Shown in pieces: positions 18,301 through 26,516 of a stretch of 55,804 bases of DNA; the first letter of the stretch is position 1, and each line of letters opens with the position of its first letter. The stretch is from Muribaculaceae bacterium (lineage in GTDB: Bacteria; Bacteroidota; Bacteroidia; Bacteroidales; Muribaculaceae), in assembly GCA_017620885.1 (NCBI GenBank), contig JAGAUF010000071.1, positions 1 through 55,804 of the forward strand, given 5' to 3'. Made by a program: the position numbers and the translations under genes. The notes beneath the pieces were generated by a model that was not told the DNA's origin, did not search any database, and saw nothing but the letters and a program-made list of their open reading frames with translations.

Positions 18301-21271
18301 CGGGCTGAATCCACTTGCGAGAAATCAGCCTGTCAGTATCATAGATTTCGCAAAGCACATATCCCTGCTTTATGCTGTTGCCAACAGGCACACGCACAAT
18401 CTTCTCACCCTCCTTCGCCACAATTCTTTTCTCGGGAACCCAAAGGCACGTGTCTACGGGCGTCGTCTTGTCGGTCGATCGGAAAAGAATAGTTTTCGCA
18501 ACGCCTTTCACCGACGAATCTCCGGCAAGCACGAACTCCATCGAATAGCGTCCCGACGACATATTGCGCGTATCGAGAATCAGTTTCGGAGCGGTAAAGG
18601 TACCTTTCGACACCACCTTTTCACCATTTTCGCCCTTAATACAATAATCCACCTCTTTGTTCAGGCTCTCACCCAAAATGTTCTCAACCCGTACATCAAA
18701 CGCAGTTTCATCTCCGTCGATCTTTCTATCTCCCGGAATATCGGCCACTATGCGAAGACCTTTCCCGAGGGAGAAGCGCGTCGTAGCCAATTCCGTTTCC
18801 CCGGCACCATCTGTCACGGACGTCTCCATCACAAACATTCCGTTGGCATACTGAGTCCCTCGCAAGCCCTCTGTGTCAAGCGAAATCTCAAACGTGCCAT
18901 CCTTCGACGTCGTCGTCTCGCCTGCATAGCTCGCATTGTTGGCCTCTTCACGCCACCAGAACCACCCGGCGTTGTATTTAATATTGAATTTTACCGCTGC
19001 TCCTTGCACAGGCATCCCGCTGTAAGTCACCGCTTTACCCTTCAATACTATTGTATCGCCGGCTTTCGCCTCCCCTTTGTAATCCTTCAGTTCGACATAA
19101 AACTGCGGTGCCTTATATTCCGCAACCTGAAATGCCCCGCGACCAATGGTCGTTTTTCCGCTTTTCACAGTAATATACCATGAGCCGGCCAAACCATCTT
19201 CCGGAAGTTTCACCTTGCCATTTACGCGGCCATACTCATCCGTCTTCAGTCTGAGAGTATCCACCGGCTGCCAGTTAGCGTTCTGCACGATGACTTCCAG
19301 ATCCGCTCCGGCCAAAACCTTATTGCGGCGCTCTTTCTGCATCGACACTATAACAGCAAACTGCATCTCTTGACCCGGCTTATAAATCGACAGGTCGGTA
19401 TATACGTTTGCGGTAATTTTAATATCTTCATCGATGCGTGATTGCTCCCAAAGCCATAAATTGCAGGTCACTTTATCTTTCCCGTTAGTCACAATTGCCT
19501 GATAATTACCTTCCGGCATCGGCGCGCTGCCATCTGCATCCGTTTTACCTTTTATTACACTGCGGCTACTCTTAACGGAAGTACGGTCACGCAGTTCATA
19601 TACGGCGCCTTTGATGGGCTTCATCGTCGAAGCATCTACAACATAGAATCGGCTCTTCCCCTCTTCTCTGCTTACATACGATGTAATGATATTCATATCG
19701 GTAACCGTAACGGGAGACACCGACGAATCAAGAACATCTTTATCTATGCCGTTCTTGTCGCGCGTCGAGCTGGGCACGAAATAATAAGTCCCGTAACCCG
19801 GTGACGCAATCTCCACATTCTTTTTTGCGCTGAACGGAGCGCTCCCGGATGCCGTAACATCAACTACATCGACAAGTTTCAATTTCCCTAATATATTCCT
19901 CAGCCTCTTGCCGGATTCTTCATCAGCATTCCCCTTCAGCACAAGAATATATGCATCATTGACGTTATTCATCTCCACATCAACCTTAATGCTGTCCTTG
20001 CTCATTACGGTATTGACCGTCTCAATATCTATATGCGCACGCTTCAGGCTCCAGACTGATTCCGCTACATCGCCGGCATCAAGCGCGTAAGGAAATTTAT
20101 CAAGTCCGCTTATTGCAGCGTCACAATAAGCCTTCCTGTCGGTCATCAGCTGCATAAACGGTATTGTATCTGCATCTTGCGTATCATTATTCGCAGTCGA
20201 ATTGAAATCCGACCAGTCATATATTCTGCTGAGCACACGATGCACTTGCGGCGTTTCCTGCATCTTGTCGTAAAGCGAAAGAATACCTTTGCGACGGCTG
20301 AGCACATCACCACGCCCCAGCTTGCGGAACATTGCAGTAACGTAGGCGGCTTCGTGCCCCGGCGTGCTGTTGCGCTCTATACATTCATCATTCAGAACGC
20401 CTATCTTATCTTCTATACGCTCCGAGATGCTCTTCTTGGCCATCTGAAGATTGATGCCGAAAGGAATAATTTTCCCTCCTGAACCAGCAAAATTCGAGAG
20501 CAATTCCACAGCGTATCCGGCCGTGAAATCACCTATCGTAGGCATACAGGATATTATCTCGTCGTGATAAGTATGCTCTAATTTCTTGTCGATTCCCGGC
20601 TGAAATTCGATAACCCAACTCAAAAGCGGGTCTATCTCTTTGATTTGAAGACCATAAAGGGCATCCATATCCTCCGTAGCCTTTTCCGCCAAATCAAGCA
20701 TTTTCAATGAGAAGAGATCCTTGCTCCATTCAGCCACGTTTTCCGGGTAGCTGTCGAGAGGAAGATTACGGTCGGCAAAAGTCCATGGATGACGACTGTA
20801 ATAACTGTTATAAATCAGCTCCTCAATCAGATAAGCCATATTCTTATACGGCACCGGAAGAACCATGCCGAGGCTGTCGAACATCTGCGCCATCTCGCCG
20901 ACATTATCGTCCGAAATCATATCCTTGGCAACTGTCTTCTGTATCGCTCCCTTAAGGACATTCACATAATCTCCACGTTCGGACGCCGCTTGCATCTCTT
21001 TCTCAGCGTTCTCAAACACAGTCTTCGGATATGCGAAATCCGGATTTTCAAAACTGTTGCCCTTATTGCTCATTTTATCGCTGTTTTTATTGCTTTTACC
21101 TGTGCCGCGGTTTGCTACGCGTTTCCCATTGGACGTTTTTGCGGCCACTTTTCGTTCAACCGATGCTCCGGTTCCCGACGCCACCGCAGTAAACTCAAAA
21201 CTTCCTCCTAAACAAATAATGACAGCCATTATCACAGCCGCCACTATTCTTTTATTTGCTTTAATCGTCAT
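15371..21271 (-). CDS. Bacterial alpha-2-macroglobulin family protein lacking the thioester motif
   Basis: A 1966-residue exported protein of the macroglobulin protease-trap family. An N-terminal signal sequence ends near AVASG. Macroglobulin-type beta domains follow, including the MG2-like DLSIYKPGQEMQF near residue 630. Around 1100-1250 lies a loop-rich region with Ala/Glu repeats, then the LKLVGWTKEML segment. The alpha/alpha-toroid TED domain (about 1420-1730) includes ALQNGDGGFSWCPGMRSSEWATG. The family C-terminus is present (SLYAPTIVGHSAGG). At the site where relatives carry CxEQ, this protein reads ALPSIALETNASVTSK, so no internal thioester can form. It is last in an operon after the Spy-like gene (73-base gap), and no pbpC is adjacent. 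Its role is probably periplasmic protease inhibition or envelope protection (inference). Confidence 0.92.
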   Translation of the reverse strand: MTIKANKRIVAAVIMAVIICLGGSFEFTAVASGTGASVERKVAAKTSNGKRVANRGTGKSNKNSDKMSNKGNSFENPDFAYPKTVFENAEKEMQAASERGDYVNVLKGAIQKTVAKDMISDDNVGEMAQMFDSLGMVLPVPYKNMAYLIEELIYNSYYSRHPWTFADRNLPLDSYPENVAEWSKDLFSLKMLDLAEKATEDMDALYGLQIKEIDPLLSWVIEFQPGIDKKLEHTYHDEIISCMPTIGDFTAGYAVELLSNFAGSGGKIIPFGINLQMAKKSISERIEDKIGVLNDECIERNSTPGHEAAYVTAMFRKLGRGDVLSRRKGILSLYDKMQETPQVHRVLSRIYDWSDFNSTANNDTQDADTIPFMQLMTDRKAYCDAAISGLDKFPYALDAGDVAESVWSLKRAHIDIETVNTVMSKDSIKVDVEMNNVNDAYILVLKGNADEESGKRLRNILGKLKLVDVVDVTASGSAPFSAKKNVEIASPGYGTYYFVPSSTRDKNGIDKDVLDSSVSPVTVTDMNIITSYVSREEGKSRFYVVDASTMKPIKGAVYELRDRTSVKSSRSVIKGKTDADGSAPMPEGNYQAIVTNGKDKVTCNLWLWEQSRIDEDIKITANVYTDLSIYKPGQEMQFAVIVSMQKERRNKVLAGADLEVIVQNANWQPVDTLRLKTDEYGRVNGKVKLPEDGLAGSWYITVKSGKTTIGRGAFQVAEYKAPQFYVELKDYKGEAKAGDTIVLKGKAVTYSGMPVQGAAVKFNIKYNAGWFWWREEANNASYAGETTTSKDGTFEISLDTEGLRGTQYANGMFVMETSVTDGAGETELATTRFSLGKGLRIVADIPGDRKIDGDETAFDVRVENILGESLNKEVDYCIKGENGEKVVSKGTFTAPKLILDTRNMSSGRYSMEFVLAGDSSVKGVAKTILFRSTDKTTPVDTCLWVPEKRIVAKEGEKIVRVPVGNSIKQGYVLCEIYDTDRLISRKWIQPGGKMSDVNVDVPADNTRLFLTFRGMKDMNGAEARVEVAPYASTAKMNIETVSFRNRITPGETERWTFRFLNRDKIIDQAAVMAVMSNKSLSALAPFVWNVPGLWVNYNNNIRGEFELIPGLYTRDFWLDSYKNFPNVAFIAPEIDTYGYNLAGGYGMMRRNIMVRGTSASNNEMLLYDSAPAPMAAEYKQALAAPKLEAAVEVAEEEMVSDSGAGTAEGSNKEQGAGSLPVRGIEYPLAFFKPTMTVDESGIAELSFEVPNFNTTWDLKLVGWTKEMLSAVKNLESVSSKPVMVSMNVPRFLRTGDKSILKATLFNNVDSTVTVGGRIELFDPLTDKVLLSRDYAGETLEANGSRVIELPLDAPSDMAYIGIRAFAYGNNHKDGEQAEIVILPSSSPVIESTPFYIGAEKTCHEVKLPKIPENARVTLSYCNNPTWVCLTALPSIALETNASVTSKITALYGFAVANGLVAKMPDAKAAIREWMTTPGDSALMSPLEKNDDLKILALENTPWVINAQNESLRMLRLDRLIDTKSNERSINKLIDEIRALQNGDGGFSWCPGMRSSEWATGRVLLYFGMLRYFGYLPENADINRMIENAVGYCDRENLKFVKKCKEYPTSTMLNYYYIRTMTGVKETSEIKNDMAKCLNFVKKNWRQFGIYDAATSAMLLHRKDMDVDAQSILRSLSEKAMTSEDKGMWYDNLNSRYGGFNKLITTAQVLEAFAEITPSAKEVDMLRQWLILQKQAQEWGDNSYTAEVVNAILTTGSDWLNPASETVLKLNGREIQTSAKSRRIGEVTVDLNAEEASEGVLVIEKSGDHPAWGGVLAQFIQPSREVKAAKTEDIAIEKRILKINEKTGETILEATEVKPGDRVRVLLAITTTRDIEYVALTDERSACMVPVEQLSGYMGQDGVFYYREVKNSSTNLFIGYLPKGVSQIWYDCFIDREGEFTDGIATIQSLYAPTIVGHSAGGETTVK

Positions 21272-21344
21272 ACTCGATCTATTTTACGTGAATGTTTCCT
21301 CCATCCTTCTCCCTATTTTCTTTATACCGTTGTATACAATATCC

Positions 21345-21800
21345 TTATTTCTTGCGGTTCTTATTACGCATCTTCTGCATCTCCCTCCGGAATTTCTCTT
21401 CAGCCTCTTTCATTTTGAAAATTTGCTTCTGAGACAGGAATTGCGCAAATTTCTCCTGATAACGCCGCTCTATCTCCCCCTCCTTGATTTTGGCATCCGA
21501 CATAACTTTAGATGCCTTTGCATAATCGGCGTCGGTAGCATTCTTTGCCTGTCTGAGGCGTTTCTCTGAATTGCGTGCCTCGGAGAAAACCTTGTGCTTC
21601 TCATCACACATCGCCGTGTAAAGCTCGAAAAAGCGTTTCTGCTGATCTTCTCGAAGCTGCATCTCCTGCGCCAGATACTTCATCTTGAACTCATGCAGCT
21701 CCTTACGCATCTCGGCACGATTACCCTTCTCGCCTTCAGCTGCGATAGCCGACAAACTGAAGCATACGATCGCTATTAATATCGCAAGTATTTTTTTCAT
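21345..21800 (-). CDS. Spy/CpxP-like periplasmic protein
   Basis: A small 151-residue exported protein with a signal peptide (MKKILAILIAIVCFSLSAIAAEG). The mature part is almost wholly charged helix and contains two motifs like the LTxxQ repeats of Spy/CpxP proteins (LREDQQKRFFELY and LSQKQIFKMKEAEEKF). It ends in a very basic, Lys/Arg-rich tail. Members of that family are periplasmic chaperones or feedback sensors for envelope stress. The start at 21800 is chosen over a longer frame from 21872, because it gives the signal peptide and begins seven bases after the anti-sigma stop. It lies between the anti-sigma candidate and the macroglobulin, which fits an envelope-stress operon. Confidence 0.8.
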   Translation of the reverse strand: MKKILAILIAIVCFSLSAIAAEGEKGNRAEMRKELHEFKMKYLAQEMQLREDQQKRFFELYTAMCDEKHKVFSEARNSEKRLRQAKNATDADYAKASKVMSDAKIKEGEIERRYQEKFAQFLSQKQIFKMKEAEEKFRREMQKMRNKNRKK

Positions 21801-21807
21801 CTCAATT

Positions 21808-22251
21808 CTAATTTTCCGGTATCTCGACATTAGCATATTCCGGACTAAGTTCCAATCCGAAATCCTTCTCAAAATCGGCTATGTCGTCATAATTATCGCT
21901 CACCTCGGCTTCTACTTCAAAATCTTTCAGATCAGACACCGTGCCGTAAGTATCGCCGGAGGGAAGCTCCATCACTGCTTCCGCCACAAATTCAGGCGGA
22001 TTCTCTAACGAAATATCGGACGACGAAACGGTATGAAACACCTTCATCATACACCAGATGCCGGCAAACATCGCTGCCATATAGATATACGGCCTGATAC
22101 GCTGCCATCTCGTGACAATGGCAGGCTTGCCCACCTTCCGATCCGGCAATTTGGATTTCACCTCGGCATAAACTTTCTCCAGACTCCCCTCAGGAAGAAT
22201 GAATCCCGTCTCGCGGCCTATTTCGTCTTTAAGTTTTTCTTCAAATTTCAT
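21808..22251 (-). CDS. Single-pass membrane protein, candidate anti-sigma factor
   Basis: A 147-residue protein with no recognised domain. About 50 basic cytoplasmic-type residues (opening MKFEEKLKDEIGRETGFILPEG) are followed by one hydrophobic helix near residues 52-70 (IYMAAMFAGIWCMMKVF). A very acidic outer region follows, with many Asp and Glu. This layout and the position after an ECF sigma gene are typical of Bacteroidetes anti-sigma factors, but the zinc-binding HxxxCxxC motif is absent, so the assignment rests on context. It is followed seven bases later by the Spy-like gene. A candidate ECF promoter lies 49 bases upstream. Confidence 0.65.
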   Translation of the reverse strand: MKFEEKLKDEIGRETGFILPEGSLEKVYAEVKSKLPDRKVGKPAIVTRWQRIRPYIYMAAMFAGIWCMMKVFHTVSSSDISLENPPEFVAEAVMELPSGDTYGTVSDLKDFEVEAEVSDNYDDIADFEKDFGLELSPEYANVEIPEN

Positions 22252-22299
22252 CTCAGTATATCCTTTACATCCCTAATATTAATAATTCTCTTTACTTCA

Positions 22300-22324
22300 T
22301 AGACAATGTTCACCCTCCCGGGTT
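22300..22324 (-). promoter_or_regulatory. Candidate ECF-sigma promoter of the anti-sigma/Spy/macroglobulin operon
   Basis: On the minus strand AACCC (22324-22320) and GTCTA (22304-22300) are 15 bases apart. This resembles the AAC-type -35 and CGTC-type -10 elements of ECF promoters and not the TAnnTTTG consensus. It lies after the terminator that ends the sigma gene and before the anti-sigma ATG. Two ATGAAAC copies (from 22417 and 22367) are alternative -35-like elements. Confidence 0.35.
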
Positions 22325-22456
22325 TAATCCGCGCTGAAGATATTTTAAACTTTTTTTTACTGTTTCATAGAACTAATTTCCCTCTTGAACGTTCTATAAG
22401 CAAAAGAAATCGTTTCATGATGTTAGGTTAGTTCGAATAAGTATTATGGAAAACAC

Positions 22457-22497
22457 AGGTGCGGCTAATTGTGAAATCAGCCGCACCTATTTTTTAC
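22457..22497. terminator. Strong hairpin terminator between sigma and anti-sigma genes
   Basis: A perfect 10-base stem AGGTGCGGCT/AGCCGCACCT (22457-22466 with 22479-22488) with a 12-base loop. It has a six-T run on the plus-strand side and a GTGTTTTCC on the minus-strand side. It lies 24 bases after the sigma factor stop, so it probably ends or attenuates that transcript. Confidence 0.75.
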
Positions 22498-22511
22498 ATC
22501 TGTAAATATTT

Positions 22512-23066
22512 TCATTTTTCCGCATCCTTCACTATCTGCTCTATCTTCTTTACAGCATGATGATATGAAGCCTTCAGAGCTCCGACCGACGTGCCGAGGA
22601 TTTCCGACATCTCGTCGTAGCGCATCTCATCGAAATATCTCATATTGAAGACCAATCGCTGCTTCTCGGGCAACGACGCGATTGCACGCTGAAGAAGAGC
22701 CTGCGCCTCGTCGCCGTCGAAATACTCGTCAGCCTCTATATTATCGAGCAAATACGCATCACCCTCCTCATCAACGCTGATATTGCGGCGCTGACGCTCC
22801 TTATTCAGAAAATTTATCGACTCATTGATAGCTATTTTATATAGCCACGTAGAAAGCTTGGCGGCACCGCGGAAATTATCTATATTATTCCACGCCTTCA
22901 AAAACGAGTTCTGAAGCAAATCAAGCGCATCGTCGTGATTCACCACAAGCTTACGTATCTGCCAGTACATCCCCTCGCCATACGTACGCATCAATTCGTC
23001 GAAGGCCTTCTTGGACTTCGACGGAGTCTGCAAATCGCGCACCAATGCTTGTTCGTCTAATATCAT
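22512..23066 (-). CDS. ECF-type RNA polymerase sigma factor
   Basis: A 184-residue sigma-70 family protein made of regions 2 and 4 only. Region 2 (about residues 20-95) includes DALDLLQNSFLKAWNNIDNF and LSTWLYKIAINESINFL. Region 4 (about 125-180) includes LPEKQRLVFNMRYFDEMRYDEMSEIL and a helix-turn-helix with the GALKASYHHAVKKI ending. Such factors direct polymerase to stress or surface-function promoters. Its own promoter (23098-23129) is of the housekeeping type. The downstream membrane protein is the likely regulator. A Gly/Asp/Glu-rich linker (DEEGDAYLLDNIEADEYF) joins the regions. Confidence 0.95.
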   Translation of the reverse strand: MILDEQALVRDLQTPSKSKKAFDELMRTYGEGMYWQIRKLVVNHDDALDLLQNSFLKAWNNIDNFRGAAKLSTWLYKIAINESINFLNKERQRRNISVDEEGDAYLLDNIEADEYFDGDEAQALLQRAIASLPEKQRLVFNMRYFDEMRYDEMSEILGTSVGALKASYHHAVKKIEQIVKDAEK

Positions 23067-23097
23067 TTCCTGACGAGGGTTCCCGTTTTTTCAACGC

Positions 23098-23129
23098 CAA
23101 AATTACCACTTTTTTTTTAATCTCACAAA
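23098..23129 (-). promoter_or_regulatory. Promoter of the ECF sigma gene
   Basis: On the minus strand TTTG (23129-23126) and TAATTTTG (23105-23098) are 20 bases apart, a full match to the Bacteroidetes consensus. The leader would be about 25 bases. Confidence 0.65.
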
Positions 23130-23233
23130 TTTATCGCCCAATTGCACTCCGAAAATAATCCCCTTCTGACTCACGGAATTGCGACATTTCCCTATTTGTC
23201 ATAATTTTAACAGAAAATTTACCCTCCAGTCTA

Positions 23234-23265
23234 TTTGCATCATATAATTTTTTTTAATAATTTTG
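23234..23265 (+). promoter_or_regulatory. Promoter of the three-repeat secreted protein gene
   Basis: TTTG (23234-23237) and TAATTTTG (23258-23265) are 20 bases apart. The ATG lies 54 bases after the -7 box. Confidence 0.65.
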
Positions 23266-23319
23266 CATTATTAAAATACATACCATTATTAAGCAACGTA
23301 ATTTTAAAAACACATATCT

Positions 23320-24519
23320 ATGATGAAAATTTTCTCAACATTGACTGCAGGTCTTCTGATGCCGGTAGCTCTCTTTGCCGCCGACCTCAACATCTCCCCT
23401 GCTGTCGGAACTGTTTCCAACATTCAAAACTTCACCCTTTCCGCTGCTTCGGGAACAACTGTCGTGATGAATCCCGACGTTGCCGCCGTTGACCTCACCG
23501 TAAAACTTATCAAAGACGGCAATACCGATCCGTACGCAACATTTGTCACCACCGCCGACAATGATGCCATCACACTGTCACTTGTAGCGCCCATCACGTA
23601 TGCCGGTAATTACACCATCTCAGTGCCCGCCGGATTATTCCTCATCAATGACGCCCCGAATACAGCCATGGAGTTCGGCCCTTACGTCATCGAACAGCGT
23701 CAGGCACCCAAAGAGCTCTTCGTTACTCCGGGAGCCGGAACTACTGTACCTGAAATCGCCGGCGTTGCAATCTGCTGGCAAGGCTACGGCGAAGTTTTCC
23801 TTTCTTACGACGATCTCGATTATTCCACCACTAAAGTATTCTTTGAATTCAACGGTGAAAAAATTCCCGCCGTCGGTTTGATAGATGCTGACGAAATCTC
23901 CACTACTTATACTTTCACCCCACAGGAGTCAATCACGGGTGAAGGCCGCGTACGCCTCACAATCCCCAAAGAGGAAATCACAATCGCAGGAGCTCATCCC
24001 GATCGCGACATCACTTACTATTGGGATCTCAAGCGCGCAGAGGGATCTTCTCTCATCGTAACCCCCGGTGCTGGCGAACTCTCTGAAATCAACACCTTCA
24101 AGATCGCCGCTCCCGACGGTTCCCCCGAAATGGTGCTCGGCAACTCCGGTTACGACATCAACCTCTATATGAGAGAGGGCAGCGACTGGGCAATCCTCGC
24201 AAACTATACCTGCGTTGCCAACGGCGACGGCACATATACCGCTTCCTGCGGACAGACCTACACCACTCCCGGAAGCTACCGCCTCTTCATCCCGAGCGGA
24301 TATTTCCGTATCGCCAACAAGATTACTCCGGCAATGAACGTTTATTACACTGTGACGACCAGCGGTTCAGTTAATGAAATCCTCGATGGCGCCGCCAACG
24401 TCACTGTCGTATCGCTCGACGGAACGGTTCTGCTCAACAACGCTCCCGCCGACGCTCTCAATAGCCTTGAAAACGGCCTTTACATCATCAATGGCAAAGC
24501 CGTTCTTCTCCGCAAATAA
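23320..24519 (+). CDS. Secreted protein with three Ig-like repeats and a C-terminal sorting-type tail
   Basis: A 399-residue protein of unrecognised function. A signal peptide (cleavage near LFAADLN) is followed by three related ~110-residue beta-rich units. Each opens with a PA/PGAGT-type turn (SPAVGTVSNIQNFTL, TPGAGTTVPEIAG, TPGAGELSEINTFKI) and closes with a Y/R-x-x-x-[IV]P segment (YTISVPAGLFLI, VRLTIPKEEITI, YRLFIPSGYFRI). The last ~50 residues (VTVVSLDGTVLL, then LENGLYIINGKAVLLRK) resemble short type IX secretion tails. The start may be this ATG or the next codon, also ATG. It has its own promoter and a strong terminator, so it is monocistronic. The repeats recur in the proteins at 26517 and 29111. 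Confidence 0.8.
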   Translation: MMKIFSTLTAGLLMPVALFAADLNISPAVGTVSNIQNFTLSAASGTTVVMNPDVAAVDLTVKLIKDGNTDPYATFVTTADNDAITLSLVAPITYAGNYTISVPAGLFLINDAPNTAMEFGPYVIEQRQAPKELFVTPGAGTTVPEIAGVAICWQGYGEVFLSYDDLDYSTTKVFFEFNGEKIPAVGLIDADEISTTYTFTPQESITGEGRVRLTIPKEEITIAGAHPDRDITYYWDLKRAEGSSLIVTPGAGELSEINTFKIAAPDGSPEMVLGNSGYDINLYMREGSDWAILANYTCVANGDGTYTASCGQTYTTPGSYRLFIPSGYFRIANKITPAMNVYYTVTTSGSVNEILDGAANVTVVSLDGTVLLNNAPADALNSLENGLYIINGKAVLLRK

Positions 24520-24541
24520 TTCCGTAAGACCATAAACATCG

Positions 24542-24574
24542 CATCCGGGTGGCACTGCCGCCCGGATGTTTTTT
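24542..24574 (+). terminator. Terminator after the three-repeat protein gene
   Basis: A 12-base stem (24542-24553 with 24557-24568, one G-U pair) closes on a 3-base loop and is followed by six T. It is a strong intrinsic terminator. Confidence 0.9.
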
Positions 24575-24624
24575 ATACCCCTCTCCTATTTTACCTCATC
24601 CGGTTTTCACATTATCATACCCCT

Positions 24625-24656
24625 AAAAAAATAGCCGCGGCATTCGTCGCGGCTAT
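24625..24656 (-). terminator. Terminator of eno
   Basis: On the minus strand a 9-base stem (24656-24648 with 24639-24631) is followed by six T. It lies 22 bases after the eno stop. Confidence 0.85.
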
Positions 24657-24678
24657 TCATTATCTTATCCCTCAGGAT

Positions 24679-26516
<1,838 letters not shown>

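Noticed and set aside
15947..19183. Long open frames on the plus strand opposite the macroglobulin gene
   Set aside because: They are antisense shadows of a well supported gene. Their products are rich in Arg, His and Cys with no domain, signal or promoter.
22425..22445. GTTCGAA sequence resembling a tRNA T-arm
   Set aside because: No acceptor stem, anticodon arm or D-arm can be paired around it.
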